From Pusillimonas sp. MFBS29 (lineage in GTDB: Bacteria; Pseudomonadota; Gammaproteobacteria; Burkholderiales; Burkholderiaceae_B): a stretch of DNA of 64,000 nucleotides. Of the stretch, positions 9,341 through 19,098 are shown one piece after another. The stretch lies in NCBI RefSeq assembly GCF_020687695.1, contig NZ_JAJEWL010000004.1, forward strand, positions 248,001 through 312,000, read 5' to 3'. Position numbers and translations under genes: made by a program. The notes under the pieces were generated by a model. It did no database searches. It saw nothing but the letters and a program-made list of their open reading frames with translations, and had not been told where the DNA came from. Numbering within the stretch: the stretch's first letter is position 1; each line of letters begins with the position of its first letter.

Positions 9341-9573
9341 ATGAGGCCTGCCGGGTGCTTGCGGGGTGTGCGGGCGACTTCGGGCCTCGCTGCGGCTGGG
9401 CGGTCTGACGGGGATGCAAGGGCGCAGCTGTTTGAGCGCCGGCTTTCGGGCCACCGGCCCGATGGCGCGAGTTCTGCGCCCGCCCCGGCAGACTGGTCAG
9501 ACGCAGGAAGTCCTGCGCAGCAGGACCGAGGCACGGGAGCACGAGCGCCTCGCAAGTATCCGGCAGGCCGCAT
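9341..9573. repeat. Large imperfect palindrome (element 2)
   Basis: This is an inverted repeat of about 233 bp centred at 9454-9457. Its terminal 23-base arms (9341-9363 and 9551-9573) match at about 20 positions and contain GGCCTGCCGG. The centre TCGGGCC-acc-GGCCCGA (9446-9462) has the same 17-base length and sequence pattern as the centre of element 1, and GAACTCG.GC also flanks both centres. As in element 1, the two strands translate to similar nonsense proteins that both open MRPAG. Shared core plus shared layout suggests a mobile or structural repeat family of the MITE or REP/BIME kind; no transposase is nearby. Confidence 0.72.
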
Positions 9574-9651
9574 TAGCAACCCAATGCAGCGTGATAAAAA
9601 CCGGCTACCCGACACACGGAATACGCCGCGCCATCAAACAGGCCTCAGCAA

Positions 9652-10149
9652 TCAGGCATGCTCCGCCATCTCGTCGAGGCAATCCTCCACAGACCCGATC
9701 ACCACCTGCGCGCTGCAGGCAATCATCAGGTTCAGGTTAAGCCCGAAATCCTCAACGGTGTAACCCAGCGTGTCGGTATAAACGGAAGACCCGGGCGCAC
9801 GGATGGCGGGTACTTGTTTGATCAGCGGGCGCGCATCGTCGGTGTACACCCACACCGGTTTGTCCAGAGCCGCCGCATAGCCAATTTCAAACGCCGTCCC
9901 GGAATCGGGCTCGTGGCCACGGAACGCGTTCACATTGGCCGCCACCATATCGGCCTGCTGAATCAGATCGATATTGGCCCTGTATATCCATAGCGCCAGT
10001 TCGGGGCCGCTCAGGTTTCTGGGGGCCTGGTTATCCAGCGGATACAGCCCCCTGAAACCATACTTGCTGCACAAATCCTTCAAGGTTTCGCCCCATTGCC
10101 GGGCGTCGGGCCGGAATACATCAAAACCGGCCAGATAAATCGATTTCAT
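9652..10149 (-). CDS. Nucleoside 2-deoxyribosyltransferase family protein
   Basis: This 165-aa protein has the Rossmann-like deoxyribosyltransferase fold: the opening IYLAGFDVFRPDA, YGFRGLYPLD, a long helix with the IDLIQQADMVAANVNAF segment and the signature DSGTAFEIGYA, in which the Glu is the family's catalytic nucleophile position. Family members move deoxyribose between bases or cleave nucleosides and nucleotides. I use the second of two adjacent ATGs because GGAGG is better spaced from it. It lies about 50 bp downstream of amn on the same strand, so the two may be co-transcribed, which fits a nucleotide salvage or housecleaning role. Confidence 0.82.
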   Translation of the reverse strand: MKSIYLAGFDVFRPDARQWGETLKDLCSKYGFRGLYPLDNQAPRNLSGPELALWIYRANIDLIQQADMVAANVNAFRGHEPDSGTAFEIGYAAALDKPVWVYTDDARPLIKQVPAIRAPGSSVYTDTLGYTVEDFGLNLNLMIACSAQVVIGSVEDCLDEMAEHA

Positions 10150-10197
10150 CATTCCTCCGGATCAATCGCCGCATAAAAATGCGGACAGCAGCACAGG

Positions 10198-11700
10198 CTA
10201 CTTGAATGCCGTCTCGATAAAGCTGCGCAGCTTGCGTGAGTGCAGCCTTTCTCTGGGCATATCACGCAGCAATTCGAGTGCCTGTATACCTATGTGCAGA
10301 TGCTGTCCGACCTGCTTGCGATAAAAGTCGCTGGCCATGCCGGGCAACTTCAACTCGCCATGCAAGGGCTTGTCGGACACGCACAGCAAAGTGCCATAAG
10401 GCACCCGGAAGCGGAATCCGTTGGCCGCTATGGTGGCCGATTCCATATCCAGCGCAATGGCTCGTGATTGAGACAGACGTTGCACCGGCTCGTCGTGCTC
10501 GCGCAGCTCCCAGTTCCGGTTGTCGATGGAGGCGACGGTGCCAGTGCGCATGATTTTCTTCAGTTCCCATCCGGACAGTCCCGACACATCCGCAACCGCT
10601 TGCTCAAGCGCGACCTGTATCTCGGCCAATGGCGGCACGGGCACCCAGGTGGGCAGGTCATCATCCAGAACGTGATCCTGACGGACATAACCGTGGGCCA
10701 GCACATAATCACCCAGACGCTGTGTCGTGCGCAGGCCCGCGCAGTGGCCCAGCATCAGCCATGCCGAGGGACGCAAGACGGCCACGTGATCGGTAATGGT
10801 CTTGGCATTGGAAGGCCCTACGCCGATATTGATCAGGGTGATACCCGTGTGATTCTCGCGCACCAGATGATACGAAGGCATCTGGGGTGCCCTCATCAGG
10901 GGGGCACCCTGGCGCTGCGCATCGGTGCCGGCGGGAGTGATGATATTTCCCGGTTCGACCAAGGCTGTGTACCCGCCTTCACCCTGCGCCAGGGTTTCCT
11001 TGGCCCACTGGCAGAACTCATCAACATAGAACTGATAGTTGGTGAAGAGCACGAAATTCTGGAAATGCTCGGGTGCGGTAGCGGTGTAGTGTTGCAGGCG
11101 GTGCAGGGAATAATCTACCCTGGGTGCCGTGAAAGGTGCCAGTGGCAGTGGCTCTCCGTGCCGGCCGCGCCATGTGCCGTTCACAATGGCATCGTCGGTG
11201 ACGGCAAGCTCGGGTACGTCGAAGTGGTCACGCAAAGACCCGCCCAGCAGGTTATCGGAATACACGCTTTCCACGTACTGACCGTCGGCAAAAGAAAAGT
11301 GCAGCGGGATGGGCATGTTGGATTCGCCTATCTCGACCGGCACATCATGATGCTTGATCAACAGACCTATCTGTTCAAGCAGATAATCAAAATACAGGGC
11401 CGGCTGGGTGATCGTGGTCATGTAAGTACCGGGCTCGACGACATGGCCGTATGACAGGCGGGTGTCGACCTCCTGGAAGGTACTGACCTTGATCCGGACC
11501 GCCGGATAGTAGGCACGTGTACGCTGGCCCTGGGGGACCTTGCCCTGCGCATATTCCGAAAACCCATCACGGATGAAAGCCGTATTTCTGGCGTAGATCT
11601 CGACCAGGCGCTCTACTGCCGCCCTGGCATCGGTGAACGCGGTGAAAGGGATGAGCGGGGGCAAACGCGGGGATGCCATCGAGTCTGATGAATCAAGCAT
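10198..11700 (-). CDS. amn: AMP nucleosidase
   Basis: Amn hydrolyses AMP to adenine and ribose 5-phosphate. The protein (about 500 aa) has the amn-specific N-terminal domain (FSEYAQGKVPQGQRTRAYYPAVRI, PGTYMTTITQPALYFDYL) and a C-terminal nucleoside-phosphorylase-type domain (LINIGVGPSNAKTITDHVAVLRPSAWLMLGHCAGLR, then LDMESATIAANG with the catalytic-type acidic residues, and LCVSDKPLHGE). Start at 11700 gives a normal length; an alternative lies at 11676. It feeds adenine to purine salvage or breakdown and stands just ahead of the purine catabolic genes, though no adenine deaminase is visible. Confidence 0.93.
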   Translation of the reverse strand: MLDSSDSMASPRLPPLIPFTAFTDARAAVERLVEIYARNTAFIRDGFSEYAQGKVPQGQRTRAYYPAVRIKVSTFQEVDTRLSYGHVVEPGTYMTTITQPALYFDYLLEQIGLLIKHHDVPVEIGESNMPIPLHFSFADGQYVESVYSDNLLGGSLRDHFDVPELAVTDDAIVNGTWRGRHGEPLPLAPFTAPRVDYSLHRLQHYTATAPEHFQNFVLFTNYQFYVDEFCQWAKETLAQGEGGYTALVEPGNIITPAGTDAQRQGAPLMRAPQMPSYHLVRENHTGITLINIGVGPSNAKTITDHVAVLRPSAWLMLGHCAGLRTTQRLGDYVLAHGYVRQDHVLDDDLPTWVPVPPLAEIQVALEQAVADVSGLSGWELKKIMRTGTVASIDNRNWELREHDEPVQRLSQSRAIALDMESATIAANGFRFRVPYGTLLCVSDKPLHGELKLPGMASDFYRKQVGQHLHIGIQALELLRDMPRERLHSRKLRSFIETAFK

Positions 11701-11832
11701 GGTTGCTACCAAAAAAAATGACAATATATAAAACCACTATGACATGATATGCAGCTTCGCGCATCCATACCCGCCTGGGCCGAATATTTGTTCTAATAGG
11801 CGCGTCCCCTCCTTGTTACTCCAGGACACATC

Positions 11833-12774
11833 TTGAGTGTTATCGTCAACGCCGTCTTTCCGCTGTTCGCGCTCATTCTGATCGGCTTTTTATGCGCCCG
11901 TTCGCGCGTGCTGGGCGTCAGTGCCGTCGAAAGTCTGAACAAATTCGTCGTCTACATGGCCCTGCCGGCCCTGCTGTTCCAGTCCATGGCGCTGATCACC
12001 TGGGAAGAAATCAACCAGCCTGGCTACATTGCAGCAACGGTGTTGTCGATTGCCGTGGTGTTTGGTGTGTCTTATGCCATGGACCGCAAGCGCCGCGGAC
12101 GACTGGCAGATGCCAGCCTTGAAGGCCTGGCCGCATCGTATGGCAATGCGGGCTTCATGGGCATACCTCTGTGCCTGATGCTTTTTGGCGATGCGGGGCT
12201 TCCGCCAGTCATTATTGCCACGCTGCTCACAGCCTGCGGCCTGTTCGGCTTCTCGATCGTACTCATAGAAATCGATCTGCAAGCCACGCCTGGCGTCTGG
12301 CGCACTGCTCGCAAGGTGGGTCGTGCCCTGCTGTTGAATCCACTGGTGCTGGCACCCACGCTGGGTTTGTTTGTCGCAGCCATGCAATGGCCGCTGCCTT
12401 ATGCAATTCAGCAGTTCACCACCTTGCTGGGCGCCGCTGCAAGCCCCTGTGCGCTGGTCACCATAGGTTTGTTCCTGGCCCAAAGCAAGCCCACCACCCA
12501 CCACAAAACGGTCTGGCGCATCGTCGCACTCAAACTGATCCTGCACCCTCTGATAGCTGCGATTCTGGTGTACTGGATCTTTGACATGCCACCGTTATGG
12601 GCACAAGTGGCGGTGCTGCTGGCGGCATTGCCTGTGGGAACGGGGCCGTTCATGCTTGCCACGCTGTATCAGCGCGAGCCCGCCGTCGCATCGCGTGCCA
12701 TTTTGCTGTCTACGGTGCTTTCTTTGGTAACGGTTTCGCTGCTGGTTTCGTGGCTTACGCCAGCTGGTCCATGA
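11833..12774 (+). CDS. AEC family (auxin efflux carrier-like) transporter
   Basis: This 313-aa membrane protein has ten hydrophobic segments in two five-helix halves. It opens [22 protein letters not shown] and has the family's [16 protein letters not shown] and [13 protein letters not shown] (conserved Asn-Gly in the discontinuous helix) and [13 protein letters not shown] in the second half. Bacterial AEC proteins carry malonate or other dicarboxylates, among others; the substrate here is unknown. The start is TTG at 11833 with AGGACA upstream. Its 3' end overlaps the convergent pterin dehydratase gene by 20 bp. Confidence 0.88.
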   Translation: MSVIVNAVFPLFALILIGFLCARSRVLGVSAVESLNKFVVYMALPALLFQSMALITWEEINQPGYIAATVLSIAVVFGVSYAMDRKRRGRLADASLEGLAASYGNAGFMGIPLCLMLFGDAGLPPVIIATLLTACGLFGFSIVLIEIDLQATPGVWRTARKVGRALLLNPLVLAPTLGLFVAAMQWPLPYAIQQFTTLLGAAASPCALVTIGLFLAQSKPTTHHKTVWRIVALKLILHPLIAAILVYWIFDMPPLWAQVAVLLAALPVGTGPFMLATLYQREPAVASRAILLSTVLSLVTVSLLVSWLTPAGP

Positions 12775-13042
12775 ATAAAGCCAAGGCTACGTCGCGCTCT
12801 GTGACACCCTTGGCATCATGCGTGGTCAAGGTCACGCTTACCCGGTTATAGACATTGCTCCATTCGGGATGGTGATCAAGCTTTTCGGCCTGCATGGCCA
12901 CACGCGTCATGAAACCGAAAGCTTCATTGAAGTTCTTGAACACAAAGGTCTTGTGTATGGCGTCACGTCCTTCGATCGATGACCAACCCTCAAGCAGTAA
13001 CAAGGCGGAAGGCGCACCGATCAGTTTCAGCTGATGCTTCAT
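12755..13042 (-). CDS. phhB: Pterin-4a-carbinolamine dehydratase
   Basis: This 95-aa protein dehydrates 4a-hydroxytetrahydrobiopterin, recycling the cofactor of phenylalanine hydroxylase; in other species it also acts in molybdopterin metabolism. The visible signature is [42 protein letters not shown], including the catalytic HHP and the second His of THD, then ERDVALA. The start at 13042 is preceded by AAGGAG at ideal spacing. No phhA is nearby. The adjacency to puuD and the molybdenum enzyme genes may be chance. Confidence 0.9.
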   Translation of the reverse strand: MKHQLKLIGAPSALLLLEGWSSIEGRDAIHKTFVFKNFNEAFGFMTRVAMQAEKLDHHPEWSNVYNRVSVTLTTHDAKGVTERDVALALFMDQLA

Positions 13043-13146
13043 GATGAACTCCTTTGAGCGTAGCGTTGCCACAGGCATGAATTCCTGCATGATAACGGCA
13101 GCATCTGGCTGGAATATGACAGACTGCCGGCCGTAACCAGATCTGG

Positions 13147-14352
13147 TTACGGCCGGCCCGTCCAGGCCGCAATCGCAGCACGCTCTTCTTCAGTCATTTT
13201 CGTAAGATTGCCCAGCGGCATGTAGGAGCTGGCCACCACCTGCTTGATCTGGGTCGCATGCAACACGGTTTGCGCCTGCGTATCAAATACCATGCCGGCC
13301 GGCGGTGCCGTAAAACCTTCATAGGTGGGCGCAGCCGAATGGCACTGCACACAACGGGCCGTCATGATGGACTGCACACGTGCAATGTCGTTGCCCTGCG
13401 CCGATGCCTGCGCTGGCGGTGATGCAGGCGCCGCCAGCCAGAGTGCCAGCACCAGCAGGATCACGCCGACGAGCGGATAAACCGGCCTGTTCCTGCCCAT
13501 GTGCCGCAGTACAAAGTATTGCCGTATCAAGGCGCCTGCAAAAATAAACAGGCACATGATGATCCATGCCCACGGGCCTGTGTATATGAAGGAATAGTGG
13601 TTGCTGAGCATCAGCAACACAACCGGCAGGGTGAAGTATGTGTTGTGCACCGAACGCTGTTTGCCGCGCATGCCATCAAGCGGATCGGGCTTCTGTCCGG
13701 CCTTCAGGGCGGCCACCATGCGGCGCTGGCCTGGAATAATCCAGAAAAACACATTGGCTGACATGCACGTGGCCATGAGTGCGCCGGTGATCAGGAAAGC
13801 CGCGCGTCCGGGAAAGATGTGTACGCTCAGGTAGGCCACCACAACCATCATGACGCCCACAGCCACGCTGAGCAGTCCGTCACGCTGCATGGTCGGACTG
13901 ATGCGGCGACACAGTTGCGAGTACACGATGTAACCCAGCACCAGGAAGGCCACTGCCAGCACATTGGCCTGCATGCCCGTCAGCGACGCCGCCCATGCCC
14001 ATGAAGAGCCCGGATTGACCAGGTAAAACTCGGGCCGATACAAATACATGACCGCAAACAGCGCAAAGCCAGATAGCCAGGTGGTGTAGGCCTTCCAGAA
14101 CGACCAGTGCAGGTCATCGGGCAGCTCGGCCGGATTAGTGAGGTATTTCTGGTTATGGTAGAAACCGCCACCATGCACGGCCCACATTTCGCCGTGCACA
14201 CCCAGCTGTCTGGCGTGCTGGCCGCGCGGCGCCCGCAGGCTGTTGTCGAGCATGACAAAGTAAATCGACTCACCTATCCAGGCGATGGCCGCAATGACGT
14301 GCAGCCAGCGCAACAACAGATTGCCAGCATCCAGGATGTAGGTAGATATCAT
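13147..14352 (-). CDS. puuD: Membrane-bound urate hydroxylase PuuD with cytochrome c domain
   Basis: PuuD oxidises urate to 5-hydroxyisourate and passes electrons to a fused c-type haem instead of to oxygen as in uricase. The 401-aa protein opens with [25 protein letters not shown] and has about eight membrane helices with conserved His residues ([27 protein letters not shown]). A periplasmic tail has one haem-binding CVQCH at about residues 334-338 and a distal methionine in SSYMPLGN. It sits 15 bp downstream of uraH, so product and next enzyme are co-expressed. Length and layout match the family. Confidence 0.94.
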   Translation of the reverse strand: MISTYILDAGNLLLRWLHVIAAIAWIGESIYFVMLDNSLRAPRGQHARQLGVHGEMWAVHGGGFYHNQKYLTNPAELPDDLHWSFWKAYTTWLSGFALFAVMYLYRPEFYLVNPGSSWAWAASLTGMQANVLAVAFLVLGYIVYSQLCRRISPTMQRDGLLSVAVGVMMVVVAYLSVHIFPGRAAFLITGALMATCMSANVFFWIIPGQRRMVAALKAGQKPDPLDGMRGKQRSVHNTYFTLPVVLLMLSNHYSFIYTGPWAWIIMCLFIFAGALIRQYFVLRHMGRNRPVYPLVGVILLVLALWLAAPASPPAQASAQGNDIARVQSIMTARCVQCHSAAPTYEGFTAPPAGMVFDTQAQTVLHATQIKQVVASSYMPLGNLTKMTEEERAAIAAWTGRP

Positions 14353-14367
14353 GAGTTCGGTACCCTG

Positions 14368-14721
14368 CTAGCTGCCGCGATAGGTTGACCATGCCCAGGG
14401 GGTGACCAGCAGCGGGACATGATAATTTTCGTCGGGGTTGGCGATTCCGAAACGCAACACAACCTGATCGACAAAACGTGGCTCGGCAAGCTGCACGCCA
14501 ATGGCGGAAAAATAGTCGCCGGCGTTAAAGACCAGTTCGTAGATACCTTGTTGCAGTTCAGGGCCTTGCAGCAAAGGCTCGTCGCAACGTCCGTCGTGAT
14601 TGGTGAGCGTCTGGCGCAACAGACGCCGGCCTTCATCATTGATGCGATACAACGCTATTTGCACGCCATGCGCCGGAACACCCTGCATGGTGTTCAGCAC
14701 ATGAGTCGAAAGCTTCCCCAT
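14368..14721 (-). CDS. uraH: 5-hydroxyisourate hydrolase
   Basis: This transthyretin-like enzyme (117 aa) opens 5-hydroxyisourate to OHCU, the step after PuuD. The family's N-terminal LSTHVLNTMQGVPAHGV and C-terminal YHVPLLVTPWAWSTYRGS are both complete; the latter carries the YRGS motif that separates hydrolases from true transthyretin. There is no signal peptide, so it is cytoplasmic. It is the first gene of a uraH-puuD pair and divergent from puuE. Confidence 0.95.
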   Translation of the reverse strand: MGKLSTHVLNTMQGVPAHGVQIALYRINDEGRRLLRQTLTNHDGRCDEPLLQGPELQQGIYELVFNAGDYFSAIGVQLAEPRFVDQVVLRFGIANPDENYHVPLLVTPWAWSTYRGS

Positions 14722-14819
14722 TGTTGTCTCTCCGCTTGTTGCTTCTGTTTATTCATACCATACTTATGGCTGATCTTTTCTGTTATTGAAACACAATCAT
14801 TGCTGATTTCGGAGTTTCC

Positions 14820-15770
14820 ATGGCGCCTACAAACTATCCGCGAGACCTCATCGGATACGGTCGCAATCCGCCTCATGCCGACTGGCCGGGCCAGGCGCGC
14901 ATCGCCGTGCAATTCGTGCTGAATTACGAAGAAGGCGGTGAAAACTGCGTGCTCCACGGCGATGCAGGTTCAGAACAGTTTCTGTCCGAGATCATAGGCG
15001 CAGCGGCCTACCCCGAACGCCATCTGTCCATGGAATCCATTTACGAGTATGGCTCACGGGCAGGCGTATGGCGTTTGTTGCGCGAGTTCGAGAAGCGCCG
15101 GTTGCCCCTCACCATATTCGCCGTGGGCATGGCCCTGGAACGCAATCCCGAGGCTGCGCAGGCTTTCATCGAACTTGGACACGAAATCGCCTGCCACGGC
15201 TATCGCTGGATACATTATCAGTCTGTGCCTGAAAGCATAGAACGCGAACACATGCAGCGTTGCATTGCTGTGGTGTCTGAACTGACCGGACGACACCCCG
15301 ACGGCTGGTACACCGGCCGCGACAGTCCGAACACCCGGCGCCTGCTCATGGAAGCGGGCGGCTTTCTGTACGATGCCGATTACTACGGCGACGACCTGCC
15401 TTTCTGGATGCCCGTCGACATGGCCGATGGCACGGTACGGCAACAGCTGATCGTGCCCTATACGCTGGACACCAACGACATGCGCTTTGCCAGCCCCCAG
15501 GGTTTCAACAGCGGAGAGCAATTCTTCAGCTATCTGAAAGATGCCTTTGATGTCCTGTATGCCGAAGGCGAACAGAGCCCCAAAATGATGTCAGTCGGCC
15601 TGCATTGCCGGCTGGTGGGGCGTCCCGGCCGGTTTGCGGCACTGCAACGCTTCCTGGACTATATCCAGCAGCATGATCGCGTCTGGATACCAACACGTGC
15701 AGCCATCGCCCGGCACTGGGCGAACCGCCACCCCTGGCAGGAAACCCGCCCGGGGCATCTGTCCGATTAA
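14820..15770 (+). CDS. puuE: Allantoinase PuuE (polysaccharide deacetylase type)
   Basis: PuuE hydrolyses allantoin to allantoate. Unlike the metal-dependent AllB it belongs to the polysaccharide deacetylase (NodB) superfamily. The 316-aa protein has the typical opening [35 protein letters not shown], the [13 protein letters not shown] segment, [27 protein letters not shown] and the late [11 protein letters not shown]. Start ATG at 14820 follows CGGAG. It is followed 50 bp later by allantoicase in the same direction, so consecutive steps are one operon. Confidence 0.95.
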   Translation: MAPTNYPRDLIGYGRNPPHADWPGQARIAVQFVLNYEEGGENCVLHGDAGSEQFLSEIIGAAAYPERHLSMESIYEYGSRAGVWRLLREFEKRRLPLTIFAVGMALERNPEAAQAFIELGHEIACHGYRWIHYQSVPESIEREHMQRCIAVVSELTGRHPDGWYTGRDSPNTRRLLMEAGGFLYDADYYGDDLPFWMPVDMADGTVRQQLIVPYTLDTNDMRFASPQGFNSGEQFFSYLKDAFDVLYAEGEQSPKMMSVGLHCRLVGRPGRFAALQRFLDYIQQHDRVWIPTRAAIARHWANRHPWQETRPGHLSD

Positions 15771-15820
15771 TCACTCACACCTTTTCGCCAACATCCCTCA
15801 TATCTCAGGAGTCTCCCGCC

Positions 15821-16861
15821 ATGGCTGCACCCGATCTTCCTGTCGGCACCACCATCAACGCTACCCCGGTTGAACTGCCGGCTTATGCCACGCGTTACGT
15901 GAACCTTGCTTCTGCCGACTTTGGCGCCACGGTGCTTGACTGTACCGACGAGTTCTTTGCCCAGGCCCAGCGCATGCTGCTGTCCGCAGAACCCGTATTC
16001 GTCGTGGGCAAGTTCGACGATCACGGCAAGTGGATGGATGGATGGGAAACCCGCCGGCGCCGCAACGGAGGCCACGACACCGCGGTCGTGCGCCTGGGCA
16101 TACCCGGAACAATCAAAGGCGTGGATATCGATACCAGCCATTTCACCGGCAACTTTCCACCCGCCGCATCTGTGCAGGCCTGCCGTGTCCAGGGCGATCC
16201 CGACAGCGACACCGTCTGGACGGAACTGGTGCCGGCACACTCGCTGTCGGGCAATGCCCATCACTTCGTTGAAATCAATGATCCCGGTGTCTGGACGCAC
16301 CTGCGGCTGCACATCTATCCGGATGGCGGCGTGGCACGCTTTCGGGTCTATGGTCAGCCCGCCTGCGACTGGAATCAACAAGACGCCCAGGCCTTGCACG
16401 AAGTATCGGCGCTGCATCTTGGCGGGCGCATCGTCGCCTGCAACAACGCGCACTATGGCACACCATTTCGCGTGATCATGCCAGGGCGCGGCGTGAACAT
16501 GGGCGATGGCTGGGAAACCCGACGCCGGCGCGAGCCCGGCTACGATTGGTGCATCATGGAACTGGGGCATGCCGCCCACATTGAAAAGATTGAAGTAGAC
16601 ACCGCCCACTTCAAGGGCAACTACCCCGACCGTGTCTCGATACAGGCGGCATGCATGGCCAATTCCACCGATGAGTCACTGATCACCCAGGCCATGTTCT
16701 GGCCCGAATTGCTGGGCGAACAAAAAATGGAGGCCGACAGGCAGCATTTTTTTGAAGGCAGCACCATCGCGCAAATCGGCCCTGTGACCCATGTGCGTGT
16801 CAATATGTTCCCCGACGGTGGTATCAGTCGCGTGCGCTTGTGGGGGCGACTGGCGTCTTAG
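15821..16861 (+). CDS. alc: Allantoicase
   Basis: Allantoicase splits allantoate into ureidoglycolate and urea. The 346-aa protein is a tandem duplication: each half contains a [13 protein letters not shown] or [10 protein letters not shown] segment, a [18 protein letters not shown]-type strand and a [20 protein letters not shown]-type end. This two-repeat jelly-roll layout is characteristic. CAGGAG lies upstream of the ATG at 15821. The 3' end overlaps the convergent guaD by four bases. Urea released here would need urease, which is not in the window. Confidence 0.95.
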   Translation: MAAPDLPVGTTINATPVELPAYATRYVNLASADFGATVLDCTDEFFAQAQRMLLSAEPVFVVGKFDDHGKWMDGWETRRRRNGGHDTAVVRLGIPGTIKGVDIDTSHFTGNFPPAASVQACRVQGDPDSDTVWTELVPAHSLSGNAHHFVEINDPGVWTHLRLHIYPDGGVARFRVYGQPACDWNQQDAQALHEVSALHLGGRIVACNNAHYGTPFRVIMPGRGVNMGDGWETRRRREPGYDWCIMELGHAAHIEKIEVDTAHFKGNYPDRVSIQAACMANSTDESLITQAMFWPELLGEQKMEADRQHFFEGSTIAQIGPVTHVRVNMFPDGGISRVRLWGRLAS

Positions 16862-18195
16862 GATTTCTGCCGTTCGTGCACCAGGCGGCCGGCCGAATAG
16901 GTGGCCGCCACGGCCCGGTCATCGCCCAGCACGATCAGTGCAAACAGCAGTTCTTCCAGCGACTCGGCCCGCGCCGTGCGGCGTGCCAGCAAGGGCGTAG
17001 CCTGCGGATCCAGCACAACGAAGTCGGCTTCGGCGCCCGCCGCCAGCGTACCGATGCGCCCGCCCAGATCCAGGCCTCGCGCGGCACCCTCAGTAGCCAG
17101 ATAAAACAGCCTGTGCGCACTCAGATGATGACCCGTCATGCGGGCCACATTATGCGCTGCCGCCATGGTCTGCAGCATGGAAAACGAAGTGCCTCCGCCT
17201 ACATCGGTGCCCAGGGCAACCGGCACTCCGCAGGCTTGGGTAGCGGCGAAGTCGAACAGGCCGCTGCCAAGGAACAGATTGGATGTCGGGCAATGCGCAG
17301 CCAGCGTTTGCGTTTCAGCCATGCGGCGCCTGTCGGTTTCATCAAACCAAATGCAGTGGCCGTACACCGCACGTGGGCGCAACAGGCCAAAGTGATCGTA
17401 AACATCCAGATAACTGCGCCGCCCCGGAAACAGTTCCCTGACCCATTCCAGTTCACGGGTGTTCTCGGCCACATGGCTTTGTATGAATACATCGGGGTAT
17501 TGCTGCGCCAGCTCACCACACAAGGCCAGTTGCTCCGGCGACGAGGTGGGCGCAAACCGTGGCGTCAAGGCATACAGCTGGCGGCCTTTGCCGTGCCAGC
17601 GGCCGATCAGCGCCTCGCTGTCGCGCCCCCCCGACTCGGCCGTGTCCTGCAAGTAGTCCGGACAGTTCCTGTCCATCATCACCTTGCCCGCCACCATGCG
17701 CAGCTGACGGGCGTGGCTCTCTTCGAAGAAAGCCTGCGTTGATTCCGGGTGCACAGTGCAATACACCAGTGCGGTTGTGGTGCCGCAACGCAACAGCTCA
17801 TCCAGAAAAAAGCGGGCAGTCCCGGCTGCATGCGCGGCATCGTGGAACCGCCTTTCTTCGGGAAAGGTATAGGTTTCCAGCCATGGCAACAGGCCTTCGG
17901 CAGGCGAGGCAATGATGTCGGTTTGCGGATAGTGCAGGTGTGTATCGATGAAGCCCGGCATGATCAGCTTGCCGCGCCAGTCCATGACGGGCGTACCGAC
18001 AGGCAGGCTGGCCGCAAGCGCCTGATAATCACCGGCCTGCAGCACATGACCGTCCTGGACAATCAACAGCCCGTCAGACAGGTATACCGTGGCGTCTTCA
18101 TCCGGCACCTGTTCGGGCGATGCCGTGAAATACAAAATTTGCGCGCGATATGCGATTGTTCCATCGGGCTGGGCTGCCCCGCCGGCAGGCTGCAT
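16858..18195 (-). CDS. guaD: Guanine deaminase
   Basis: GuaD converts guanine to xanthine and ammonia, feeding xanthine dehydrogenase. The protein (about 445 aa) is an amidohydrolase with the metal-binding [14 protein letters not shown] near residue 85, the [18 protein letters not shown] segment, [24 protein letters not shown] and the late [16 protein letters not shown] with its metal Asp. It follows xdhC by a few bases and is the last gene of xdhA-xdhB-xdhC-guaD. Confidence 0.94.
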   Translation of the reverse strand: MQPAGGAAQPDGTIAYRAQILYFTASPEQVPDEDATVYLSDGLLIVQDGHVLQAGDYQALAASLPVGTPVMDWRGKLIMPGFIDTHLHYPQTDIIASPAEGLLPWLETYTFPEERRFHDAAHAAGTARFFLDELLRCGTTTALVYCTVHPESTQAFFEESHARQLRMVAGKVMMDRNCPDYLQDTAESGGRDSEALIGRWHGKGRQLYALTPRFAPTSSPEQLALCGELAQQYPDVFIQSHVAENTRELEWVRELFPGRRSYLDVYDHFGLLRPRAVYGHCIWFDETDRRRMAETQTLAAHCPTSNLFLGSGLFDFAATQACGVPVALGTDVGGGTSFSMLQTMAAAHNVARMTGHHLSAHRLFYLATEGAARGLDLGGRIGTLAAGAEADFVVLDPQATPLLARRTARAESLEELLFALIVLGDDRAVAATYSAGRLVHERQKS

Positions 18196-18204
18196 CAAGG
18201 AGTC

Positions 18205-19098
18205 TCACTCGGTCGTAGCGCCCGACGCGGGCACAGTCAGGGGCAATGGTAGCAGGTCATCGGCGCCCGCAGCCGAGTGCATCGCGGCAAGATATTGTTC
18301 ACGCGCCTGCAACAGCTGGGCGGCCACGGCCACCGCAATGATTTCGGGCGCCTTGCCGCGTATGCCTGGCACCCCTATCGGGCAGGTCATGCGTGCCAGT
18401 CTGGCTTCAGGTACACCCCGCTCGCGCAGGCGGCGTTCAAATTTATGGCGCTTGGTTTGCGACCCTATCAAGCCGAAATAAGCAAAGTCATCACGCTTCA
18501 GAATCTGGCGACACAAACGCTGATCCAGCGCGTGGCAATGCGTTATGACCAGAAAGTAGCTGCCCGGGGGTGCCTGATCCACCACCGCTTCGGGCGTGTC
18601 GGTGACCTCGATGCTGACATTGGCCGGCCATACCTGGGGGAACTGCGTATCGCGTTCATCAACCCACAACACGGTGCACGGCAGGCTGCCCAATATAGGA
18701 ACCAGCGCCCGTCCTACATGGCCTGCGCCAAACAGCACGATGTGCTGATCGGGCGGCACCCGGGTGGCCGCCTCATGGTCCAGCAGGGCCTGCGTCAACC
18801 ACTCAAAGGCCAGGGTGACTACGCCCCCGCAGCATTGCCCGAGCCGCGGCCCCAGCGGTATGCGCTCGGTATGATGATCAGCATAATCGTGTCGGCCGGC
18901 CAGCATGTCGCGTGCTATTTCGGCGGCACGCCATTCCATTTGGCCGCCACCTATGCTCAACCATTGCTGGTCGGCTGTAAACAGCATGCGGGTACCCGTT
19001 TCACGGGGCGTCGATCCTTCAGCCTTGACCAGGGTGACCAGAATGGCAGGCTGACCCGATACCAGCAGTTGTTGTGCGGGAGCAAACCATTCGTACAT
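18205..19098 (-). CDS. xdhC: Xanthine dehydrogenase accessory protein XdhC
   Basis: XdhC binds molybdenum cofactor, helps its sulfuration and inserts it into XdhB. The 297-aa protein has the N-terminal XdhC/CoxI domain (AILVTLVKAEGSTPRETGTRML, IGGGQMEWRA) and a C-terminal Rossmann-type domain (HIVLFGAGHVGRALVPILG, VITHCHALDQRLCRQIL, FGLIGSQTKRHKFERRL). Its start overlaps the xdhB stop by one base, so translation is coupled. Confidence 0.94.
   Translation of the reverse strand: MYEWFAPAQQLLVSGQPAILVTLVKAEGSTPRETGTRMLFTADQQWLSIGGGQMEWRAAEIARDMLAGRHDYADHHTERIPLGPRLGQCCGGVVTLAFEWLTQALLDHEAATRVPPDQHIVLFGAGHVGRALVPILGSLPCTVLWVDERDTQFPQVWPANVSIEVTDTPEAVVDQAPPGSYFLVITHCHALDQRLCRQILKRDDFAYFGLIGSQTKRHKFERRLRERGVPEARLARMTCPIGVPGIRGKAPEIIAVAVAAQLLQAREQYLAAMHSAAGADDLLPLPLTVPASGATTE

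Noticed and set aside
8850-9615. Open frames of 60-164 codons on both strands in the 8.85-9.6 kb region
   Set aside because: They arise from the palindromes: the two strands give near-mirror translations. No start signal, domain or consistent frame supports a protein.
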